This document shows, piece by piece, positions 27,548-36,313 of a stretch of 64,000 nt of DNA (positions are counted from its first letter, which is position 1; every line of letters starts with the position of its first letter). Position numbers and translations under genes: made by a program. The notes beneath the pieces are model-generated. The model saw only the letters and a program-made list of their open reading frames with translations, had not been told where the DNA came from and did not search any database. The stretch comes from Acidobacteriota bacterium (GTDB lineage Bacteria > Acidobacteriota > Blastocatellia > RBC074): assembly GCA_016196035.1 (NCBI GenBank), contig JACPYM010000060.1, positions 1 through 64,000 of the forward strand, read 5' to 3'.

Positions 27548-27648
27548 GCACGTTCAGAGTTCACGCTTCAGCGTGTCTGCGGGCACGTTCAGAGTTCACG
27601 CTTCAGCGTGTCTGCGGGCCGTTACGCACACGCTGAAGCGTGAACTCT
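27548..27648. repeat. 35-bp tandem duplication with an inverted third copy
   Basis: The unit at 27548-27582 is repeated at 27583-27617, and 21 bp at 27628-27648 are the perfect inverted copy of its core. Each unit contains the palindrome CACGCTTCAGCGTG. It fills the spacer before the transglutaminase gene. Confidence 0.85.
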
Positions 27649-27708
27649 AAACTGCTGTCTCCGAAAAATTTACAGCAAGAATTTATTCATTACGTCACGT
27701 TGAGCGTT

Positions 27709-29961
27709 ATGACCTTGGATCGTTACTTCAAACTTTCATCATACGGTTTGCTGGCCACGGGCACGGCGATGCTGGTGGCGACGCATCAGCTCGATTTGAT
27801 TTCGCTGTCGCTGTTTGCCGCCGTGTTGTTGCTGGCCTGCCTGATTGATTGCGGTTTGAGGCGTTGGTGGGAACCCAGACGCTGGGTGAACTGGCTGGTG
27901 CCGGCCTGGCTGCCGGTGGCGCTGGCGGATTGGTATTTTCTCGATTCGACGCTGCCGGCGATCACCATGCGGTTCTTGCTTTTTACCGTGGCGTTGCGGC
28001 TTTTGCGCCAAAAGAACGACCGCGATTGGCGTTGGCTGTATACCGTGTCGTTTATGCAGGTGCTGTTTGCCGCCGGATTGATGATTGACACGACGTTTTT
28101 GGTGTTATTGATCGTGTACCTGTTCGCGGCCATCTCGACGCTGGTGAGTTTTGAATTACAGCGGGCCGCGCACAGCTTTGAAGAACAACAGCAGAGCCAG
28201 CCCGGCCAACCCGAATTCTGGCGTGAGCCGCGGCAATTCGGCTTTGCCGGCGCCGGACGCCGCATTCGCAAAACGCTGGGTGCGCCGCGCTGGCACAATG
28301 TTTCGCTCTTTGCGGGGGCCGCGCTGTTGTTGATCTTTGCCCTGGCCGCGCCGCTCTTTCTGGTGATGCCGCGCGTGGCGCGCGCCCTGCCCAGCAACTT
28401 CATGCGCGGCGAGGCGCTGTCGGGCTTTTCCGAGAACGTGCGCCTGGGCGAAGTCGCGCGCATCAAACTCAATCCGCAAGTCGTGATGCGTGTGCGCGTG
28501 AAGTTCCCGCCGCTAATACCGCGTCAATGGCTGCGCTGGCGCGGGCTGGCGTTGGACAAATACGAAAATGGCAATTGGTCGCGCACGCTGCCCCGGCCCA
28601 GCCGACTGGATGATCATGGGACAGGCTATTACGTGATTAGCGAACGCGCCGCGCGACAGCCTTACACCGAACAGGAATTTTTCCTGGAACCGCTTAATTC
28701 CGACATCGTCTTTGCGGCGGCGCGCGCAATTAGTGTGGGTGGACTGGATGCGCTGAAGCGTGATGATGCCGGGGCGCTCTGGACTGATCCGCACGCGTTT
28801 TACCGCTACCGCTACACCGTCCAGTCCGACACCAGCGAAATGCCCGCAGAGAAATTGCAAGCGGACGCTTCGGGCTCCTACTCCGAAGAAACGCGGCGGC
28901 TTTACCTGCAATTACCCGACGAACCCGACCGGCGGCTGAAAAAACTGGCTGAAACGATCACGCACGGCGCGGCAACGCCATACGAAGCGGCGCGGCGCAT
29001 CGAACAGCATTTGCAAGACAACTATGCCTATTCGCTCGATTTGCAGGAAGTCGAAGCGGGCGACCCGGTCTGCGATTTTTTGTTCAATGCCAAAGCCGGA
29101 CATTGCGAATACTTTGCTTCGGCGATGGTCTTGCTGTTGCGTCTGCACGGCATTCCGGCGCGCTTGGTCAACGGCTTCCAGATGGGCGAATACAGCGAAG
29201 TGGCGGATGTTTACACCGTGCGGCAATCCGACGCGCATTCGTGGGTCGAAGCCTATTTTCCGAAATCCGGCTGGATCACCTTCGATCCGACGCCGGATGC
29301 CGGGTTGAATGTTTATGACAACGGCTGGCTGGCCTGGATGCGGCATTATGGCGATGCGATGCAGATGTTCTGGCAAGAGCGCATCGTCGGCTTCGACGCG
29401 GGCGAACAGCTTTCGATGCTGCTGGCGGCGCAGCACAAGTTGCAATCCTGGCGTTATGAATCCAGCACGCGCTGGTTCGATTGGCGGCGCAAACTAAACG
29501 AATGGCTGGCCGCGTGGGATGATCCAGCCGACACGTCCGCCAGCCTGATCGAGTCAACCGCCGCGCAGCCCACGTTGGCTGAACGGACGCGGGTGCTGCT
29601 CTGGCATCCAGTGACGCAATTCCTGCTGGTGTTGTTGACGAGTTTGCTGGCGGTGTTTTTGTGGCGGCAATACCGGCGTTCCTGGCGCTATCGGTTCAAA
29701 CACGACCCGGCGCGTTCGGCCATCGCCTTCTATCAGGAATTGCTCGACACGCTGGCACGCGCGGGCAAACGCCGCACTCCGGCGCAGACGCCGCAAGAAT
29801 TCGCCGCCCAACTGCGCTGGCCGCAAGTCACGGAACTGACGGGGTTGTACCAGCGCGCGCGCTTTGGCAAACAGGGCTTGAACGAGGGCGAGATTGCGCG
29901 GGCGCTGCAACTGTTGCGTGAATTGCGCAGCCTGAAATCCAGCAAAGTGCCGGTGCGGTAA
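27709..29961 (+). CDS. Transglutaminase-fold membrane protein (TgpA-like)
   Basis: A 750-residue protein with six or more membrane helices in residues 1-240 (DUF3488), then an extracellular transglutaminase core: Cys in AGHCEYFASAMVLLLR, His in DAHSWVEAYFP, Asp in FDPTPD. A further helix near residue 620 and a DUF4129-like tail end it. It completes the MoxR-DUF58 trio. An in-frame GTG at 27640 lies in the repeat, so the ATG at 27709 (MTLDRYFKLSSYG) is preferred although no clear Shine-Dalgarno precedes it. It ends 4 bp from the convergent add gene. Confidence 0.9.
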   Translation: MTLDRYFKLSSYGLLATGTAMLVATHQLDLISLSLFAAVLLLACLIDCGLRRWWEPRRWVNWLVPAWLPVALADWYFLDSTLPAITMRFLLFTVALRLLRQKNDRDWRWLYTVSFMQVLFAAGLMIDTTFLVLLIVYLFAAISTLVSFELQRAAHSFEEQQQSQPGQPEFWREPRQFGFAGAGRRIRKTLGAPRWHNVSLFAGAALLLIFALAAPLFLVMPRVARALPSNFMRGEALSGFSENVRLGEVARIKLNPQVVMRVRVKFPPLIPRQWLRWRGLALDKYENGNWSRTLPRPSRLDDHGTGYYVISERAARQPYTEQEFFLEPLNSDIVFAAARAISVGGLDALKRDDAGALWTDPHAFYRYRYTVQSDTSEMPAEKLQADASGSYSEETRRLYLQLPDEPDRRLKKLAETITHGAATPYEAARRIEQHLQDNYAYSLDLQEVEAGDPVCDFLFNAKAGHCEYFASAMVLLLRLHGIPARLVNGFQMGEYSEVADVYTVRQSDAHSWVEAYFPKSGWITFDPTPDAGLNVYDNGWLAWMRHYGDAMQMFWQERIVGFDAGEQLSMLLAAQHKLQSWRYESSTRWFDWRRKLNEWLAAWDDPADTSASLIESTAAQPTLAERTRVLLWHPVTQFLLVLLTSLLAVFLWRQYRRSWRYRFKHDPARSAIAFYQELLDTLARAGKRRTPAQTPQEFAAQLRWPQVTELTGLYQRARFGKQGLNEGEIARALQLLRELRSLKSSKVPVR

Positions 29962-29965
29962 CTTC

Positions 29966-31021
29966 TCAAACGTTCAACAACTCCGCGCGTAACGCGGCGA
30001 ATTGCGTCTGAAAGTCGCGTTCCATCGCCGCCAGCTCAGCCGCATTCAACAAGCAGGCGCGCACCCCATTCAACACCAGTTGTTCGACTTGCTCTACCTC
30101 AAACCCGAAGGTCGCGGCGGCTTGCAGATATTCATCCGTCAGCGTGGTGTTGAACATCGGCGGGTCGTCGGAATTCAGCGTGACATACAGCCCCGCGGCC
30201 AGCAGGCGCGGCAGCGGATGTGCGGCGAAAGAAGGCGCGACACCCAAACAAACATTGCTGGTCGGGCAGACTTCGAGCGGGATTTGGCGCGCGCGCAGCA
30301 GTTCGACCAGTTGCGGGTCTTCCAGACAACGCACGCCGTGACCGATGCGGCGCGCGTGCAGCACCTCGATGGCGCCGCGCACGCTTTCCGCCCCCGCGAT
30401 TTCGCCCGCGTGCGGCACGGCGGCCAACCCGGCGGCGCGCGCGCGCGCAAACGCTTCGGCAAACAATTCGGGCGGATTGCCCGCTTCCAAGCCCCCCAAG
30501 CCAAACCCGACGACGCCTTGGTCTTTGCCCGCAATCGCCCATTCCGCGACGGTCAAACTGTGTTCAACGGGGCGCACATTGCGCGCCAGATCGAAAACCC
30601 AATTGCAGCGCGTGCCCAGTTCGCGCAGTCCCCAGGCACGCGCCCGTGTGAGCGCCTCGAATTGCTCAGCGAAGGGAATGCGCCGGTTGGTGCTGAAATG
30701 CGTGTAGGGCGTGAAGGTGACTTCGCTGTAGCGGATGTTTTGCGCGGCCTGCTGGCGCAGAAAGTCAGTGGCAATCAGTTCGATGTCCGCCGGGGTGCAG
30801 ATGCAGGACGAGATCGTCAGATAGATTTCGATAAAGTGTTTGAACTCGGTGAAACGGTACCAGCGTTGCAATCCCGCGATGTCGTCAGCGGGCAGCGTGA
30901 CGCCGTTGCGGCGCGCCAGTTCGAGCAGCGTAGCCGGTTGAATGGAGCCTTCGAGGTGAACGTGCAATTCGACCTTGGGCATACGGCGGATGAATTGAGC
31001 GAGCAATTGTTTCTTCATCAT
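29966..31021 (-). CDS. add: Adenosine deaminase family protein
   Basis: Deaminates adenosine to inosine in purine salvage. Zinc ligands lie in HVHLEGS (His20, His22), the catalytic Glu in HAGE, and the last metal and catalytic motif in SDDP. Length is 351 residues. In related families similar enzymes deaminate aminofutalosine or adenine; the sequence does not settle this. It starts with tandem ATGs, without an obvious Shine-Dalgarno. Confidence 0.88.
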   Translation of the reverse strand: MMKKQLLAQFIRRMPKVELHVHLEGSIQPATLLELARRNGVTLPADDIAGLQRWYRFTEFKHFIEIYLTISSCICTPADIELIATDFLRQQAAQNIRYSEVTFTPYTHFSTNRRIPFAEQFEALTRARAWGLRELGTRCNWVFDLARNVRPVEHSLTVAEWAIAGKDQGVVGFGLGGLEAGNPPELFAEAFARARAAGLAAVPHAGEIAGAESVRGAIEVLHARRIGHGVRCLEDPQLVELLRARQIPLEVCPTSNVCLGVAPSFAAHPLPRLLAAGLYVTLNSDDPPMFNTTLTDEYLQAAATFGFEVEQVEQLVLNGVRACLLNAAELAAMERDFQTQFAALRAELLNV

Positions 31022-31373
31022 TGAACCACGATTGAACCACGGTTTTTACTTTGCAGAGTTGCCGGAACCTTGCCAGCCGGAGACTGCTGGCAAATTATCA
31101 TAAGCGACGAACCAAGTCAGATTGCCGGAACCGTTGGCTTGTAGCCAGGCCGTTGCCTCTCACCCTCAAGGCTGCGGATTCGCATACAAAAAAGGCCGCT
31201 TGGCGTAAGAAATGCCTGGCCGCGTAGTGAAATAGCGCCGACGTGACTTTGCAAACCAAAGCGGGAATGCTAGAGTCCGCGCGTCCCAAACGATGACGAT
31301 TCGCGGTGTTAGTTCCCCTTCCGAAATATCCACGCAAAGTTTGAAACTACCTCTTGCTTGAGAAAGGTACGAC
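31022..31373. other. Divergent spacer, add to zinc-ribbon gene
   Basis: The 352-bp spacer contains one possible promoter on the + strand (separate entry) and no gene I can support. A few short heptad-like fragments (TTGAACCACGATTGAACCACG) occur near 31022-31041. Confidence 0.5.
31249..31276 (+). promoter_or_regulatory. Candidate promoter for the double zinc-ribbon gene
   Basis: TTGCAA (31249-31254), a 16-base spacer and TAGAGT (31271-31276) preceded by TG (extended -10) lie about 100 bases before the ATG at 31374. A moderate match to sigma-70. Confidence 0.35.
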
Positions 31374-32162
31374 ATGGCTTTGTGCCCATCTTGTGGTAGT
31401 GAGCGGTTACGAAATGGCTATCGCACGGCGCCGCTGCCGTTGCGACTGCTGGGTATCCGCACGCTGCTTTGCGATAACTGTAATTTCGAATTTCGTGCCT
31501 TTTGCCCGCGTGAACCGAAGCGCGGGAACGGACAGCGCTCCAAGCGTAAAGCCGATGTCTTTAATGCGGCCCCAGCGGTTGATTTGGAATCCTTGGGACA
31601 ACCTGGCGGGGCGGCCCGGCGGTTGCAGCCGGCGATCAGCTTTGATCGTTCGGCGTTGCCGGTGCACGTCGCCACTGCCGCCGCCGCCTATGCCGCGCGC
31701 GGGCCTCTGCCGGATTTGCCAGACAATTTCGAGACCGACTTGGAACCAGTGATGTCTGGAACGCCAGCGCCTGATGTGATTGATCCACCAGATGCCTCAA
31801 CCAGCAACATGCGCGCGCGCATCAGTGCGCCGCCCCCGTCATTGCCGACGGAAGAGCCGCTGTTAAAGCTCAAAGAAGAGTTAGATGAACGGCGCAAAAA
31901 CGGCTCCAGCCAGATTTGCCCGCACTGCGATTCGCGCGAAGTCAGCCGCCGCCATCGCAAGTTTTGGCAGCGCCTGGTCTTTGGTCTGACGCAAATCCGC
32001 CCCTACCGCTGTGACAATTGCGGGCACGCTTTTTATGGCAACCGCCAACCCCACAAACGGCGCAAACCGCTCACCAATAGCGAAGCGGAACTGCTGAAAA
32101 ACTCCTGTTTCAACTTAACCGAAGGCGGACAACCGGACGACGGGCAAAAGAGCGGCAATTAA
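31374..32162 (+). CDS. Protein with two zinc ribbons
   Basis: The 262-residue protein has an N-terminal ribbon (CPSCGSERLRNG, then CDNC) and a C-terminal one (CPHCDSREVSRRHR, then CDNCGHAFYG), each with a basic stretch RLLGIR or RLVFGLTQIRPYR between the cysteine pairs. The centre is proline-rich and variable. The two halves look like a duplicated unit, as in proteins seen in acidobacteria without a known role. GAAAGG about 6 bases before the ATG supports the start. It overlaps the lipoprotein end by 4 bases (convergent). Confidence 0.8.
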   Translation: MALCPSCGSERLRNGYRTAPLPLRLLGIRTLLCDNCNFEFRAFCPREPKRGNGQRSKRKADVFNAAPAVDLESLGQPGGAARRLQPAISFDRSALPVHVATAAAAYAARGPLPDLPDNFETDLEPVMSGTPAPDVIDPPDASTSNMRARISAPPPSLPTEEPLLKLKEELDERRKNGSSQICPHCDSREVSRRHRKFWQRLVFGLTQIRPYRCDNCGHAFYGNRQPHKRRKPLTNSEAELLKNSCFNLTEGGQPDDGQKSGN

Positions 32163-32776
32163 GCGGCCGGCGGCCACAACGCAAACGGCAAAACGGTTGT
32201 GCCATAGACCAACGCCCCCACGCGCGTTTCTGCCGGCAAGGCTTGAAAGCTGAGCTTGAAGGTAAAGGCCTCGCCCGCTTTCAGACTCACTTTGCCTGTG
32301 GCGGGGAAGGGCTGACCGTCCATCGTCTTGCGGTCTTGCAGCTTGTACTCGCGGCAATTTTCATCCAGCAAGTAAACACGTTCCTTTTCGTCAATCAGCC
32401 AACGGCCCCGGCTGAGCAAATAAACCGGCAGATTCAATTCCACCGCTTCCTGACTGGCAAAGGCGACCAGTCGCACACGGGTTTCCTGCGGCAGGCGCGT
32501 AATCTCTGCCACGGCCACCGGCAATGCCGCATTCGGCGCTGTTTGCTTCAGACAACCTTGCACGCGGGCCAGCGTTACCTGCACTGCCGTTTGCCGCTCA
32601 GCTTCGGGGTTTTTGCGCGCACAAGCGGTTAGGCAAAGCGCCAGCGCTGCCGCAAAAATGAAATGAAACCACGAAGAGACGAAGAGCACGAAGGACCGTC
32701 TGAAAGATTTTCCCCCAGTGCCTGCTTCCTCGCTTCGTGCTCTTCGTTTCCTCGTGGTGAAAGTCTTTTTCCTCAT
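32159..32776 (-). CDS. Putative lipoprotein
   Basis: The product (205 residues) has the lipobox-like LCLTAC at about residue 50, after a long basic N-terminal stretch. The body (residues 60-205) has beta-rich segments and no recognised domain. The ATG at 32776 overlaps the stop of the upstream gene as ATGA, which supports the start and suggests coupling. The N-terminal coding region is made of an inverted heptad-like repeat (ACGAAGAGCACGAAG and its complement), so the true start may be later, at an in-frame GTG near 32700. Confidence 0.6.
   Translation of the reverse strand: MRKKTFTTRKRRARSEEAGTGGKSFRRSFVLFVSSWFHFIFAAALALCLTACARKNPEAERQTAVQVTLARVQGCLKQTAPNAALPVAVAEITRLPQETRVRLVAFASQEAVELNLPVYLLSRGRWLIDEKERVYLLDENCREYKLQDRKTMDGQPFPATGKVSLKAGEAFTFKLSFQALPAETRVGALVYGTTVLPFALWPPAA
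32640..32775. repeat. Heptad-like inverted repeat in the lipoprotein 5' end
   Basis: Stretches of ACGAAGA, GACGAAG and AGCACGA type occur twice and inverted between about 32665 and 32760. They belong to the degenerate seven-base family and lie within coding sequence. Confidence 0.6.
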
Positions 32777-34683
32777 CTCGTCTCCACATAAGGCCGTGAC
32801 TGCACGATGTAAATTTGCGTTCCGATGGTGATCCATTCGATGTCCTGCGCGACGCCGCGAAAGACGCGCTGAATTTGCAGGGCGGCCCGCGCCAGCCGCC
32901 GCACCACGGCATCGGTCAACACGGCGCGCTCCGTTTCGATCTTGACCTCACGCACGCCACCGCGGTCGTCAAAGGTTAAGAGCGTGTCATCGCCCGACCG
33001 TGTCAGCACGCGCACGGCATTGCTTTTGGGCGTAAACAATAATTGTTCGGGCACGCGGCGACCCTCGACGACGCGCATGCCGAGGCCGCGTTTGGCGTTG
33101 ACGTAAACCGCCCCGTGATCGCTGCGGTCGAAGGGGTTGGTCGTAATCAACACGCCTGCCGCTTCGGCATTGATGCCTTCCTGAATCAGCACTGCCGGAT
33201 AAACGCCCGAATGGTTGATGCCGAAACTTTCGCGCGCTTCGTAGGCTTCGTAATTCCAGAGCGAGGCCCAGACCGTTTTGATCGCGGCCAACAACGCCTG
33301 GTCGTCGCGCACGTTGGGCACGCTGGTATACAGGCCCGCGCCGTTGAAGTTGGGCAAGTCTTCGGAATTGGTCGAACTGCGCGCAAACACGCCTTTGCCA
33401 CCGAAGAGCAGCCGTTTTTTGGCAAGCACGGCGCGGCTGAATTCAGCATTGAGACTGCCCGCTTGAATTTTGCCGCGCAATTCGGCGAGGCGTTCTTTGC
33501 GGTAGGCCGCGTCGTGATTGAAGCGGTCGTTGCCAAGCAATTCCAGCAGCGCTTCATCCAGCTTGTGCGCGCGCAAAAACTGTTCGTAGTAATAAAACGG
33601 AATCGTGAAGCCGGACGGCACCGTGATGTCGCGCACCGTGCCGGCGTGGACGGCGTGCAGCAACTCACCCAGATTGGCCGATTTCGCGCCGAAGCGTTTG
33701 GCCTCGGTCGAACGCTGGTCTTTCAATGCGGTCAACTCACGGAATTCCAAATCGGCTGCTGGCGTAATGAGGTCAGAACGCTTCGCCAATTGCCGTCCGC
33801 GTTCAGCCGTTTCATTGACGGTCGCCGGACGCAGCGTGTAACCATCGTCGCGCGTCTCAAAATAGACGAACTTGCCCGCCAGTGGTTGAAAGGTTTCCGC
33901 CGCGCCTTTGATGTAAGCATTCGGCACGCCCCAGTTTTTTGCCAGCAAGTTGACGTGCGCCAGCGGCGTCGAAAAGGTCGTCGTGATGATTCCGGAAACC
34001 GGCGTCAACGTAAGCGGCGGTTCGCCGAAGACGACAATCTCATTGCGGTCGAGAATGATGTCGTCGGTCAGACGATCCAGGATGCGCAGCACGCCCGCGT
34101 TTTGCGCTTGGTTGAGCGGCAAGTAATCTTGCGGCGCATTGGTTTCGCTGGGCAATAATTTCGGCAACTCTGGCAGTTGAGCCGCGACTTCCTCCTGACG
34201 GGCGGAGTTGGGTTTGAAATAGAGCGGGGCAAAAAAACTGGCGTTCAAGGCGTGCTGCGTTTCGCGCACGATTTCGCTTGTGGCCAGATCGCCCTCCCAA
34301 AACTCAAAGGTGTATTTGTCCAATCGGGTCTGATAGGCGATGGTGCCGAGCACAAAGCGGCGCGTGGCTTCGAGATAATTGTGCCGGAAAAACTCGCGCC
34401 CGCGTTCCAGCGTGAGATAACTTGCGTTCACGAATTCAGAATGAAACGCATAGCGTTGGGAATTTATAAAATAGACCTTGTTTTGGGCGGCGCGGTCTAC
34501 GACAAACATCAGGTGCGGCAGCGCGTAAAAACGGCCTTGGTAATAAACGCGCGACAACCGATCAAAGTCGGCGCGGCTGGTCAGGCGCGGCAAGTATTTG
34601 ACGGCAGGCTGGGCCGCGCGGGATTGCGCCGCCGCCAGGCAAGTGTGGCAAAAAAACAATCCGAGCAGCAACAGATAACGCAT
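32773..34683 (-). CDS. Secreted PEP-synthase-like protein with permuted domains
   Basis: A signal peptide ([17 protein letters not shown]) opens this 636-residue protein. Residues 225-265 contain [21 protein letters not shown], quoted as [15 protein letters not shown], a swivelling phosphohistidine domain with the active His. Residues 330-636 are a PEP/pyruvate ATP-grasp domain ([15 protein letters not shown]). In PEP synthase and PPDK the order is the reverse, ATP-grasp first. A signal peptide on an ATP-dependent enzyme is odd because the periplasm has little ATP; perhaps it stays cytoplasmic-facing, is a binding module, or is not exported. The PEP-binding C-terminal barrel is absent. It is divergent from tilS, 24 bp away. 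Confidence 0.75.
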   Translation of the reverse strand: MRYLLLLGLFFCHTCLAAAQSRAAQPAVKYLPRLTSRADFDRLSRVYYQGRFYALPHLMFVVDRAAQNKVYFINSQRYAFHSEFVNASYLTLERGREFFRHNYLEATRRFVLGTIAYQTRLDKYTFEFWEGDLATSEIVRETQHALNASFFAPLYFKPNSARQEEVAAQLPELPKLLPSETNAPQDYLPLNQAQNAGVLRILDRLTDDIILDRNEIVVFGEPPLTLTPVSGIITTTFSTPLAHVNLLAKNWGVPNAYIKGAAETFQPLAGKFVYFETRDDGYTLRPATVNETAERGRQLAKRSDLITPAADLEFRELTALKDQRSTEAKRFGAKSANLGELLHAVHAGTVRDITVPSGFTIPFYYYEQFLRAHKLDEALLELLGNDRFNHDAAYRKERLAELRGKIQAGSLNAEFSRAVLAKKRLLFGGKGVFARSSTNSEDLPNFNGAGLYTSVPNVRDDQALLAAIKTVWASLWNYEAYEARESFGINHSGVYPAVLIQEGINAEAAGVLITTNPFDRSDHGAVYVNAKRGLGMRVVEGRRVPEQLLFTPKSNAVRVLTRSGDDTLLTFDDRGGVREVKIETERAVLTDAVVRRLARAALQIQRVFRGVAQDIEWITIGTQIYIVQSRPYVETR

Positions 34684-34707
34684 AGACGATCACCGGGAGA
34701 TTCGAGC

Positions 34708-36168
34708 TTGAGCAGCAGGTACACGCCAGAACTTAAAACTGCCGGCAGGAAACTGCAACCATTGACGCAGTTAGAGCGCAAGCTGCAAGCCAGGCTGCGG
34801 CGCTTGGGCGTGGGCGCACAGTCCAGCGTAGTCGTCGGCGTGTCGGGCGGCGCCGATTCGATGGCGTTGCTGGATGCCCTGATCCGGTTGCGGCAACGCA
34901 CGGGCGCGCCGGGTGTCATCAATGCCGCACACCTCAATCATTTGTTGCGCGGCGCGGCGGCGGACGCCGACATGCAATTTGTGCAAACCTGGGCGGAACA
35001 ACGCGGCGTCAGTTTCTTTGGCACTTGTAGCAATGTCGCGCAACTGGCCAAAGATGGACAGCGCAACCTGGAAGCGACGGCGCGCACGGTGCGCTACGAC
35101 TTTTTTCGACAAGTCGCGCGGCAATGCGACGCCCAATTCATTTGCACCGCCCATACCTTTGACGACCAGGTCGAGACGCTGCTGATGCGGCTCTTGCGCG
35201 GCACGGGCGCGGCGGGCTTGCGCGGCATTCATGAAGTTTCTGAATTGGGCGAAGGGCTGCGTTTGTTGCGGCCCTTGTTGAACGTCACACGCGCCGAGGT
35301 GCTGGAGCATTGCGCACAACTGGGCGTCGAATTTCGCACGGATGAAACCAATGCCTCTGAAAAGCTCACGCGCAATCGCGTGCGGCATTCCTTGCTGCCG
35401 CTGCTGCGCAGTTTTAATCCGCGTGTGGGCGAGGCTTTGGTGCGTGTCGCCGCCGCGCTGGAAGAAGACGATGATTTTTTGCGCCAAAGCGCGGCCCAAT
35501 TGTTGAAGCAGGTGGAAGCGGGAACGCGCTTGCGGCTGGCTCCGCTAAACACGGCGCATCCGGCGTTGAGCAAGCGTGTGCTGCGGGCCTGGTTACAAGG
35601 CGAAGGCAAAGCGCTGCGGCGACTTGATGCCGTGCATCTACAGACCTTGCTGAAGCTCATCACCCAGGGCCAAAGCGGCAAAGAAGTCGAATTGCCAGGC
35701 GGCTGGCGCGTCGTGCGCGAATTTGCCGAATTGCGCCTCGTTGCGCCTGCGGCGTTGGCGCCGGTCGAGTTGCCCGAAGTCACTTGGAACACGACTGAGC
35801 CAGTGGAGTTTGGCGGCTACAGATTTACGCTCCAACGTCATTTGCCCAGGTCAGTGGCTGCCAGCTTTTTGCAAAATTATCCGCGCGGGCAGGCCGTGCA
35901 AGTGCGCGAGGGCAAGGAACTGGATGCCTTGCGGCTGCGTACCCGCCGGGTCGGCGACGCGTATGTGCCGGAACGAAAACAGCAGCCGGTAAAACTGAAA
36001 ATGTTGCTGACGCGCCACAAAATCGGCAAAACCGAACGCGCGGCGCATCCGTTATTGACGATGGTGGCGGGACAAATTGTTTGGAGTCCTGGATTACCCG
36101 TTGCCAATGAGTTTGCGCTGCCCGCAGAAGCAGATATTTGCGCTTTGCTGACAGTAGAAAAGCACTGA
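34708..36168 (+). CDS. tilS: tRNA(Ile)-lysidine synthase
   Basis: TilS adds lysine to C34 of the isoleucine tRNA reading AUA. The PP-loop motif GVSGGADSMALL is present near residue 45, with NHLLRG and the HTFDDQVETLLMRLLRGTG helix. A C-terminal TilS domain (ARRKQQPVKLKMLL-like segment) completes it. Length is 486 residues. TTG at 34708 with GGGAGA upstream is preferred; the frame is open upstream into the secreted PEP gene but that part shows no TilS likeness. Confidence 0.9.
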   Translation: MSSRYTPELKTAGRKLQPLTQLERKLQARLRRLGVGAQSSVVVGVSGGADSMALLDALIRLRQRTGAPGVINAAHLNHLLRGAAADADMQFVQTWAEQRGVSFFGTCSNVAQLAKDGQRNLEATARTVRYDFFRQVARQCDAQFICTAHTFDDQVETLLMRLLRGTGAAGLRGIHEVSELGEGLRLLRPLLNVTRAEVLEHCAQLGVEFRTDETNASEKLTRNRVRHSLLPLLRSFNPRVGEALVRVAAALEEDDDFLRQSAAQLLKQVEAGTRLRLAPLNTAHPALSKRVLRAWLQGEGKALRRLDAVHLQTLLKLITQGQSGKEVELPGGWRVVREFAELRLVAPAALAPVELPEVTWNTTEPVEFGGYRFTLQRHLPRSVAASFLQNYPRGQAVQVREGKELDALRLRTRRVGDAYVPERKQQPVKLKMLLTRHKIGKTERAAHPLLTMVAGQIVWSPGLPVANEFALPAEADICALLTVEKH

Positions 36169-36193
36169 AACCTATGGCGGAAGGGCAGCGTCT

Positions 36194-36222
36194 TTGACAT
36201 TTGATCGTTGCCGGGCTGGAAT
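36194..36222 (+). promoter_or_regulatory. Candidate promoter of ftsH
   Basis: TTGACA (36194-36199), 17 bases and TGGAAT (36217-36222) form a fair sigma-70 promoter about 90 bases before ftsH. Just downstream, 36277-36293 is a perfect palindrome CGCTAGA-ATG-TCTAGCG that could be an operator or stabilise the leader. Confidence 0.4.
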
Positions 36223-36313
36223 AGGGCAAAGCACAGATGCATTTCAGAATTTTGGTGAGCGAAAATCAGGGGAATACGCTAGAATGTCTAGCGGAGGTCT
36301 TTAACGGAGGTAC

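Noticed and set aside
34177-34707. N-terminal extension of TilS
   Set aside because: This part overlaps the divergent secreted PEP-like gene and shows no TilS likeness; TTG 34708 gives the standard length.
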